From assembly GCF_013366925.1 (NCBI RefSeq), contig NZ_JAALDK010000001.1:186001-250000 (forward strand): 64,000 nt of DNA, written 5' to 3'. The notes under the pieces are model-generated. The model was not told the origin of the DNA. It did no database searches and saw only the letters and a list, made by a program, of their open reading frames with translations. This DNA comes from Paraburkholderia youngii. Its GTDB lineage: Bacteria > Pseudomonadota > Gammaproteobacteria > Burkholderiales > Burkholderiaceae. The translations under genes and the position numbers were made by a program. Shown piece by piece: positions 57,732 through 64,000 of this stretch (position 1 is the first letter of the stretch; the number at the start of each line of letters is the position of its first letter).

Positions 57732-58223
57732 TTACGACGAAGCGCCCGCTGCGCCGCCGCCAGGCTTCGCGGCTCGCGCACATAGCCCGCACAGGCCGCT
57801 CAACTCGATCACCTGGCGATGCACCTCGAAGCCATACGCGGGCGCGCTGTGCGACAGGCGGTCGGCGAGTTCGTCGCCGGGAATCTCGACGGTCGCGCCG
57901 CAGCCGTCGCACATCAGGAACTGGCTGCGATGCGGCACGCCGATTTCGCAGCAAGCGACGAATGCGTTCTTCGATTCGATCCGATGCACGAAGCCATGCG
58001 CGACGAGGAAGTCGAGCGCGCGGTAGACGGTGGTCGGCGGCATGCGACCGCGCTCGGGCGCGAGCGCGTCGAGCAACTCGTACGCGCCGACCGGCCGCTC
58101 GCTTGCGACGATCGCCGCATACACCTGGCGACGCAGCGGCGTCAGCGCGAGCCCCTGCGCCGCGGCGTGCGCATCCGCATGCGCGAGGCGCATGGCGTGC
58201 TGTTCGGCGAGCGAGGTAGTCAT
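57732..58223 (-). CDS. zur: Fur-family zinc uptake regulator
   Basis: Fur superfamily metalloregulator, 163 residues, first gene of the zinc uptake operon. The DNA-binding helix LTPLRRQVYAAIVASERPVGAYELLDAL and TTVYRALDFLVAHGFVHRIES are Fur-like. The CXXC pairs CDGCG and CGLCA bind structural zinc, as in Zur. A palindrome-like site upstream (58269-58293) may be its own operator. Co-location with znu genes favours Zur over Fur. Confidence 0.9.
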   Translation of the reverse strand: MTTSLAEQHAMRLAHADAHAAAQGLALTPLRRQVYAAIVASERPVGAYELLDALAPERGRMPPTTVYRALDFLVAHGFVHRIESKNAFVACCEIGVPHRSQFLMCDGCGATVEIPGDELADRLSHSAPAYGFEVHRQVIELSGLCGLCARAAKPGGGAAGASS

Positions 58224-58268
58224 CGGCGTGAATCTCCTGGCGTGACGCCCCCGGCGGGCGACGAGGTC

Positions 58269-58293
58269 GAAATGATATAACGTATCGCGATTT
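58269..58293. promoter_or_regulatory. candidate Zur box
   Basis: GAAATGATATAACGTATCGCGATTT (given as 58269-58293) resembles the GAAATG-TATAAY-type Zur palindrome and is about 45 bases before the zur start. The right half matches imperfectly. Confidence 0.5.
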
Positions 58294-58476
58294 TTTGTCA
58301 GCAGCGCGGATCTTCGCGGATTGGAAGCCTGCCGCGCTGCACCATCGAAATTCGTCCGCGTGCCTTGACATGACCCGGCCCGTATCCGATCATTCGATCA
58401 CTAGCCGAGCAATTGATCGCACGATGAGCGTTCGCTCACTAGGCGCGAGGATGTAAAAACGAACCGGAGACAGGCA

Positions 58477-59256
58477 GTGGCACGATTGCAGGATAAGGTC
58501 GCCATTCTGACGGGCGCGGCCAGCGGTATCGGTGAAGCGGTAGCCCTGCGCTATCTCGACGAAGGCGCGCGCTGCGTGCTGGTCGACGTGAAGCCGACCG
58601 ACAGCATCGGCGGCGCGCTGCGCGGCACCTACGGCGAGCGCGTGTTGAGCGTCAGTGCCGACGTCCGGCGCCGCGAGGACATCGAGCGCATCGTCACGAG
58701 CACGCTCGGCTGCTTCGGCCAGATCGACATCCTGTTCAATAACGCGGCGCTGTTCGACATGCGCCCGCTCCTCGACGAATCCTGGGACGTGTTCGACCGC
58801 CTGTTCGCGGTCAACGTGAAGGGCATGTTCTTCCTGATGCAGGCGGTCGCGCGGCAGATGGTCGAGCAGGGCCGCGGCGGCAAGATCATCAACATGTCGT
58901 CGCAGGCCGGCCGGCGCGGCGAGGCGCTCGTGTCGCACTACTGCGCGACCAAGGCGGCGGTGTTGAGCTATACGCAGTCCGCGGCGCTCGCGCTCGCGCC
59001 GCATAAGATCAATGTAAACGGCATCGCGCCGGGCGTCGTCGACACGCCGATGTGGAACGAGGTCGACGCGCTGTTCGCACGCTACGAGAACCGGCCGCTC
59101 GGCGAGAAGAAGCGCCTCGTCGGCGAGGCCGTGCCGCTCGGCCGCATGGGCGTGCCCGACGACCTGACCGGCGCCGCGCTGTTCCTCGCGTCTGCCGATG
59201 CCGACTACATCACCGCGCAGACGCTGAACGTCGACGGCGGCAACTGGATGAGCTGA
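58477..59256 (+). CDS. polyol (sorbitol-type) short-chain dehydrogenase
   Basis: Classical SDR oxidoreductase, 259 residues, probably an L-iditol/D-sorbitol 2-dehydrogenase (SmoS type). The NAD-binding TGAASGIG is at residues 12-19, NNAALF follows, and the active site Ser and Tyr-x-x-x-Lys (Tyr155, SHYCATK) are intact. GTG at 58477 is the start. It is first in an operon with polyol ABC transporter genes, which supports polyol oxidation to ketose. The closest experimentally known substrates would need testing. Confidence 0.88.
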   Translation: MARLQDKVAILTGAASGIGEAVALRYLDEGARCVLVDVKPTDSIGGALRGTYGERVLSVSADVRRREDIERIVTSTLGCFGQIDILFNNAALFDMRPLLDESWDVFDRLFAVNVKGMFFLMQAVARQMVEQGRGGKIINMSSQAGRRGEALVSHYCATKAAVLSYTQSAALALAPHKINVNGIAPGVVDTPMWNEVDALFARYENRPLGEKKRLVGEAVPLGRMGVPDDLTGAALFLASADADYITAQTLNVDGGNWMS

Positions 59257-59353
59257 ACGAAGAGCAGGGAGCGGGCACGTTGGCTGCTCGGAGCGGCGCG
59301 TCATTCCGTCAAACGAACGCAGCATCACATAACGTATGAGAAAGGAGACAACC

Positions 59354-60676
59354 ATGAAACCAGCTTTCAAATTCGCGCTGAAGGCGGCCGGTGCCGGCGC
59401 GGCCACCTGCTTCGCGCTGAGCGCATCGGCGGCGACGGTGACGATCGCGACACTGAACAATCCGGACATGATCGAGCTGAAGAAGCTGTCGCCCGCGTTC
59501 GAAAAAGCGAATCCGGACATCAAGCTGAACTGGGTGATCCTCGAAGAAAACGTGCTGCGTCAGCGCGCGACGACCGACATCACGACCGGCAGCGGCCAGT
59601 TCGACGTGATGACGATCGGCGCGTACGAAACGCCGCAATGGGGCAAGCGCGGCTGGCTCGCGCCGATCGCGAACCTGCCCGCGAACTACGACCTGAACGA
59701 CGTCGTCAAGACGGCCCGCGACGGCCTGTCCGCGAACGGCCAGCTGTACGCGCTGCCGTTCTACGTCGAAAGCTCGATGACCTATTACCGCAAGGATCTG
59801 TTCGACAAGGCCGGCCTGAAGATGCCCGACCAGCCGACCTATGACCAGATCGCGCAATTCGCCGACAAGCTCACCGACAAGTCCAAGGAGCAATACGGCA
59901 TCTGCCTGCGCGGCAAGGCGGGCTGGGGCGAGAACATGGCGTACGGCACGACGGTCGTGAACACGTTCGGCGGCCGCTGGTTCGACGACAAGTGGAACGC
60001 GCAGCTGACCTCGCCGGAATGGAAGAAGGCGATGACGTTCTATGTCGATCTGCTGAAGAAGGACGGCCCTCCGGGAGCGAGCTCGAACGGCTTCAACGAA
60101 AACCTGACGCTGATGTCGTCCGGCAAGTGCGCGATGTGGATCGACGCGACGGTCGCGGCCGGCATGCTGTACAACAAGCAGCAGTCGCAGATCGCCGACA
60201 AGGTCGGCTTCGCCGCGGCGCCGGTCGCGGTCACGCCGAAGGGCTCGCACTGGCTGTGGGCGTGGGCGCTGGCGATTCCGAAGTCGTCGAAGCAGGCCGA
60301 TTCGGCGAAGAAGTTCATCGAGTGGGCGACCTCGAAGGAGTACATTGAACTGGTCGCGAAGGACGAAGGCTGGGCCTCGGTGCCTCCGGGCACGCGCCAG
60401 TCCACCTATGCGCGCCCCGAGTACAAGCAGGCCGCGCCGTTCGGCGACTTCGTGCTGAAGGCGATCCAGACCGCCGACCCGGATCATCCGACCTTGAAGC
60501 CGGTCCCGTACACCGGCGTCCAGTTCGTCGGAATTCCTGAGTTCCAGTCGTTTGGCACGGTGGTCGGGCAGAGCATCTCCGGCGCGATCGCCGGTCAGAT
60601 GACGGTCGACCAGGCGCTCGCGGCCGGCAACGCGGCCGCGGACCGCGCAGTCAAGCAGGCGGGTTATCAGAAGTAA
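59354..60676 (+). CDS. smoE: sorbitol/mannitol ABC transporter substrate-binding protein
   Basis: Periplasmic binding protein for polyols, 440 residues with signal peptide FALKAAGAGAATCFALSASAA. TVTIATLNNPDMIELKKLSPAF and the GQFDVMTIGAYETPQWGKRGWL region are typical of the SmoE/MtlE group. An AAAGGAGACAACC ribosome binding site precedes ATG 59354, chosen over the ATG six codons upstream. It precedes the two permeases, the sugar phosphatase and the ATPase. Confidence 0.92.
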   Translation: MKPAFKFALKAAGAGAATCFALSASAATVTIATLNNPDMIELKKLSPAFEKANPDIKLNWVILEENVLRQRATTDITTGSGQFDVMTIGAYETPQWGKRGWLAPIANLPANYDLNDVVKTARDGLSANGQLYALPFYVESSMTYYRKDLFDKAGLKMPDQPTYDQIAQFADKLTDKSKEQYGICLRGKAGWGENMAYGTTVVNTFGGRWFDDKWNAQLTSPEWKKAMTFYVDLLKKDGPPGASSNGFNENLTLMSSGKCAMWIDATVAAGMLYNKQQSQIADKVGFAAAPVAVTPKGSHWLWAWALAIPKSSKQADSAKKFIEWATSKEYIELVAKDEGWASVPPGTRQSTYARPEYKQAAPFGDFVLKAIQTADPDHPTLKPVPYTGVQFVGIPEFQSFGTVVGQSISGAIAGQMTVDQALAAGNAAADRAVKQAGYQK

Positions 60677-60895
60677 CTGCGCAGAAATAACTGCGCTGCT
60701 GTAACCCGGCATGCCCGCCGCATCGACCGATGCGGCTCATGAAGCAGGGCGGCCGTTGGTCTGCGCCGTAAGCGATGCGGCGCGTGCCGTGCGTCATTCA
60801 GCACGGCATGCCGCGTCGCACACACGCGGCTCGGGCGAACGCTCCGCGCATTACCGAACAGGTGGTCCATCATGCGTCCTTTGCGCCTACCTTTG

Positions 60896-61807
60896 ATGCA
60901 CGCCCATCCCCAGACAGAAAAAGAACGCGAGGAGCGTAAGGCCAATTCGGCCCGCTGGCTCGTGGCGCCGTCGGTCAGCGTTCTCGTGCTGTGGATGGTC
61001 ATTCCGCTCGCGATGACGATCTGGTTCTCGTTCTCGCACTACAACCTGCTGAATCCCGATCTGCGCGGTTTCGCAGGTTTCGACAACTACCGCTATCTCG
61101 CGACCGATCCGTCGTTCGGCCCGTCGATCGCGCACACGATCGAGCTGATCGTGTGGGTGCTCGTGATCACCGTGGTCGGCGGGGTGCTGATGGCGATCCT
61201 GTTCGATCGCAAGTTCTACGGGCAGGGCATCGCGCGCCTGCTCGCGATCGGGCCGTTCTTCGTGATGCCGACGGTCAGCGCGCTGATCTGGAAGAACATG
61301 ATCCTGCACCCGGTGTATGGCCTCGTCGCGCAGGGCATGCGCGCGCTCGGCATGCAGCCGATCGACTGGTTCGCCGACTATCCGCTGACGGCGGTGATCA
61401 TGATCGTCGCGTGGCAGTGGCTGCCGTTCGCGTTCCTGATCCTGTTCACGGCGATCCAGTCGCTCGACCAGGAGCAGAAGGAAGCCGCGAAGATCGACGG
61501 TGCGGGTCCGTTCTCGATGTTCTTCTACATCACACTGCCGCATCTGAGACGCGCGATCGCGGTCGTCGTGATGATGGAGACGATTTTCCTGCTGTCGATC
61601 TTCGCCGAGATCTACACGACCACGGGCGGCGGCCCCGGCAACGCGACCACCACGCTGTCGTATCTGATCTTCTCGCTCGGCCTGCAACAGTTCGACGTCG
61701 GTCTCGCATCGGCGGGCGGTATTCTCGCGGTCGTGCTGGCCAACATCGTGTCGTTCTTCCTCGTGCGGATGCTCGCGAAGAACCTGAAAGGGGAGTACGA
61801 AAAATGA
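60896..61807 (+). CDS. smoF: polyol ABC transporter permease 1
   Basis: Inner-membrane permease with six segments, 303 residues. The ABC-permease EAA motif is seen as EQKEAAKIDGAGPFSMFFYITLPHL. MHAHPQTEKEREERKANSAR is a polar start; an in-frame ATG at 60872 (MRPLRLPLMHA) is possible. It forms the translocation pore with the next gene's product, with which it overlaps (ATGA). Confidence 0.9.
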   Translation: MHAHPQTEKEREERKANSARWLVAPSVSVLVLWMVIPLAMTIWFSFSHYNLLNPDLRGFAGFDNYRYLATDPSFGPSIAHTIELIVWVLVITVVGGVLMAILFDRKFYGQGIARLLAIGPFFVMPTVSALIWKNMILHPVYGLVAQGMRALGMQPIDWFADYPLTAVIMIVAWQWLPFAFLILFTAIQSLDQEQKEAAKIDGAGPFSMFFYITLPHLRRAIAVVVMMETIFLLSIFAEIYTTTGGGPGNATTTLSYLIFSLGLQQFDVGLASAGGILAVVLANIVSFFLVRMLAKNLKGEYEK

Positions 61808-62679
61808 GCCACGTTGCCTCTACTGCTGCATCGACGACCCAACCCGTCGCGTTGCCGACCAAATCGCCGTTCGACACGATTCGCCGCGGCATTCCCGGCG
61901 TGATCGCGTGGCTCGTCGCGCTGCTGCTGTTCTTCCCGATCTTCTGGATGACGATCACCGCGTTCAAGACCGAGCAGCAGGCCTACGCGTCGTCGCTGTT
62001 TTTCATGCCGACGCTCGACAGCTTCCGCGAAGTGTTCGCGCGCAGCAACTACTTCGCGTTCGCGTGGAACTCGGTGCTGATCTCGGTCGGCGTCACGCTG
62101 CTGTGCCTGATCCTCGCGGTGCCGTGCGCGTACGCGATGGCGTTCTTCCCGACGAACCGCACGCAGAAGGTATTGCTGTGGATGCTGTCGACGAAGATGA
62201 TGCCGTCGGTCGGCGTGCTCGTGCCGATCTATCTGCTGTGGAAAAACAGCGGCCTGCTCGATACGGTGTCGGGTCTGATCATCGTCTACACGCTGATCAA
62301 TCTGCCAATCGCGGTCTGGATGGCGTTCACGTACTTCGCCGAAATACCGCGTGACATTCTCGAAGCCGGGCGCATCGACGGCGCGGCGACATGGCAGGAG
62401 ATCGTCTATCTGCTGATGCCGATGGCACTGCCCGGACTCGCGTCGACCGCGCTGCTGCTCGTGATCCTGGCGTGGAACGAGGCGTTCTGGAGCATCAACC
62501 TGTCGAGCTCGAACGCCGCGCCGCTGACCGTGTTCATCGCGTCGTATTCGAGCCCTGAAGGATTGTTCTGGGCGAAGTTGTCGGCCGCTTCGTTGCTGGC
62601 GGTCGCACCGATCCTGATCGTCGGCTGGCTGTCGCAGAAGCAGCTGGTGCGCGGCCTCACGTTCGGGGCGGTCAAGTGA
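61804..62679 (+). CDS. smoG: polyol ABC transporter permease 2
   Basis: Second permease of the polyol importer, 291 residues with six segments. The EAA loop is DILEAGRIDGAATWQEIVYLLMPMA. Start overlaps the preceding stop (ATGA) and its stop overlaps the next start (GTGA), a sign of tight coupling. Confidence 0.92.
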   Translation: MSHVASTAASTTQPVALPTKSPFDTIRRGIPGVIAWLVALLLFFPIFWMTITAFKTEQQAYASSLFFMPTLDSFREVFARSNYFAFAWNSVLISVGVTLLCLILAVPCAYAMAFFPTNRTQKVLLWMLSTKMMPSVGVLVPIYLLWKNSGLLDTVSGLIIVYTLINLPIAVWMAFTYFAEIPRDILEAGRIDGAATWQEIVYLLMPMALPGLASTALLLVILAWNEAFWSINLSSSNAAPLTVFIASYSSPEGLFWAKLSAASLLAVAPILIVGWLSQKQLVRGLTFGAVK

Positions 62680-63389
62680 CGGCGGACCCGACGGCGGGTC
62701 CGGGCGTCGCGCGATATGCGTTGATCTGCGATTGCGACGGCGTGCTGATCGACAGCGAAGCGGTGGCCGCGCGCATGCTGGTGCGGGAACTCGAGGCGCG
62801 CTGGCCCGGCGTCGACGTCGAGCCGGTCGTGCTGCCGCTGCTCGGGCTGCGCATCGAGCGCGTGCTGCAGGACACCGCGACGCAGCTCGGCCAGCAGCTC
62901 GGCGCCGACGATATCGACGCGATCCGCCGCGCGGTCGAAGCGGCGGCGATCGATGCGCCCGCGGTAGACGGCATCGAGATGGCGCTGACCCAGGTGCCGC
63001 TCGTCAAAGGCTGCGCGAGCAATAGCTTCCGGCCGTACGTCGAGACGGTGCTGGCGCGCACGGGCCTGAAGCGGTTCTTCGGCGAGCGGTTGTTCTGCGC
63101 CGACGCGGTGCCGAATCCGAAGCCCGCGCCGGACGTGTATCTGGCGGCGGCGCAAGGCTTCGGGCTTGCGCCTGCCGCGTGCCTCGTCGTCGAGGACAGC
63201 GTGACGGGTGTCACGGCGGCGGCCACGGCGGGCATGGCGGTGCTGGGGTTTATCGGCGGCGGTCATGCGAGCGATGCGCAGATCGAGCGTCTGCACGCGG
63301 CGGGCGCGCGTCATGTATTCGACGATATGCGGCAGTTGCCCGACCTCGTCGCGCAATGGTCGCTGTCCGTGACGGCCGCGGCACCATGA
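62676..63389 (+). CDS. HAD-family sugar phosphatase / beta-phosphoglucomutase-like hydrolase
   Basis: HAD superfamily hydrolase of the beta-PGM/GPH subgroup, 237 residues. Motif I is LICDCDGVLIDSE with the nucleophile Asp, motif II is VKGCASNSFRP, and motif III/IV are in NPKPAPDVYLAAA and CLVVEDSVTGVTAA. It starts at GTG 62676, overlapping the permease stop. Its place in the polyol operon suggests dephosphorylation of a polyol or ketose phosphate; the substrate is unknown. Confidence 0.88.
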   Translation: MTADPTAGPGVARYALICDCDGVLIDSEAVAARMLVRELEARWPGVDVEPVVLPLLGLRIERVLQDTATQLGQQLGADDIDAIRRAVEAAAIDAPAVDGIEMALTQVPLVKGCASNSFRPYVETVLARTGLKRFFGERLFCADAVPNPKPAPDVYLAAAQGFGLAPAACLVVEDSVTGVTAAATAGMAVLGFIGGGHASDAQIERLHAAGARHVFDDMRQLPDLVAQWSLSVTAAAP

Positions 63390-63475
63390 GCGCGCGAACC
63401 TATGCGACACGACACGGCATCAGGTAGCAGCACGAAGTAACGAGCAGCATCGACAGCATTACACGGAGACACATC

Positions 63476-64000
63476 ATGGCAAGCGTAACCTTGCGCAACA
63501 TCAGAAAGGCCTACGACGACAACGAAGTGATGCGTGACATCAATCTCGACATCGCCGATGGCGAATTCGTCGTGTTCGTGGGGCCGAGCGGTTGCGGCAA
63601 ATCGACCCTGATGCGGATGATCGCGGGCCTCGAGGACATCACGGGCGGCGATCTGAACATCGACGCCGCGCGCATGAACGACGTGCCGCCGGCCAAGCGC
63701 GGCATCGCGATGGTGTTCCAGTCGTACGCGCTGTATCCGCACATGACGCTGTACGACAACATGGCGTTCGGCCTGAAGCTCGCCGGCGCGAAGAAGCCGG
63801 AGATCGACGCGGCCGTACGCAACGCGGCGAAGATTCTGCATATCGACCATCTGCTCGATCGCAAGCCCAAGCAGTTGTCGGGCGGACAGCGGCAGCGCGT
63901 CGCGATCGGCCGCGCGATCACGCGCAAGCCGAAGGTGTTCCTGTTCGACGAGCCGCTATCGAATCTCGACGCCGCGTTGCGCGTGAAGATGCGCCTCGAG
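63476..64000 (+). CDS. smoK: polyol ABC transporter ATP-binding protein (3' end outside window)
   Basis: MalK/UgpC-type ATPase. About 175 codons are visible: Walker [10 protein letters not shown], the Q-loop region [25 protein letters not shown], signature [15 protein letters not shown] and Walker [14 protein letters not shown]. The C-terminal regulatory domain lies beyond the window. It completes the importer with the binding protein and both permeases. Confidence 0.95.
   Translation, partial: MASVTLRNIRKAYDDNEVMRDINLDIADGEFVVFVGPSGCGKSTLMRMIAGLEDITGGDLNIDAARMNDVPPAKRGIAMVFQSYALYPHMTLYDNMAFGLKLAGAKKPEIDAAVRNAAKILHIDHLLDRKPKQLSGGQRQRVAIGRAITRKPKVFLFDEPLSNLDAALRVKMRLE

Overview
The window is a high-GC chromosomal stretch of a betaproteobacterium of the family Burkholderiaceae, most probably Paraburkholderia or a close Burkholderia relative. 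The evidence is the protein sequences themselves and the local gene orders recA-recX-sucCD, waaF-zinc finger-ilvE and pgk-pyk-fba-purC-purE-purK, which are familiar from that group. This is recognition, not a database search.

Layout. 1-1816 (minus): an OmpR-type response regulator and the 5' part of its sensor kinase. 2071-7833 (plus): recA with a perfect LexA box, recX, a DUF2889 protein, sucCD with a clear terminator, and a TerC membrane protein. 7991-13394 (plus): a type IV pilin gene and a PglL/TfpO-like O-oligosaccharyltransferase, separated by a complete 2.8-kb group II intron (8753-11588). Both intron ends can be placed from EBS/IBS pairing and domains V and VI. 13452-20973: mostly minus-strand housekeeping genes (MazG-like, moaC, YheT-type hydrolase, NTF2-like, waaF, zf-CHCC, ilvE) and a plus-strand BepA-like M48 protease. 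21200-30838 (plus): azlCD, then glycolysis, purine synthesis and a Sua5-type tRNA-modification gene. 30944-35096 (minus): a lipoprotein GDSL esterase, a fatty-acid hydroxylase-type membrane enzyme and dacB.

35348-39014 (plus): a PmrA/QseB-like two-component system followed by an HtrA/DegP protease, with a PmrA-type box (CTTAAG-N5-TTTAAG) in front of the protease. 39282-42989: small genes (a secreted hypothetical, DUF427, a CoxG-like protein, an isochorismatase-like hydrolase) and a GlxA-type regulator broken by a one-base frameshift. 43084-50140: a TetR repressor divergent from a complete RND efflux operon (adaptor, pump, outer-membrane channel) of the BpeAB-OprB type, with a palindromic operator inside the promoter. 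50256-54826: an NCS2 purine permease, xylulokinase, a 74-codon internal-deletion remnant of glutathione-dependent formaldehyde dehydrogenase, and intact S-formylglutathione hydrolase. 54910-58223 (minus): a zinc uptake operon headed by its Fur-family regulator (zur-znuA-znuC-znuB). 58477-64000 (plus): a polyol (sorbitol/mannitol) catabolic and ABC-transport operon, running off the window end within the ATPase gene.

I see no tRNA, rRNA, CRISPR array, prophage or defence island. Accessory character is confined to the group II intron and three lesions or remnants: the adhC deletion, the GlxA frameshift, and the ambiguous coding stretch before pyk. The most informative structure is the intron sitting between a pilin and its putative dedicated glycosyltransferase, directly after an inverted repeat that overlaps a promoter-like -10.
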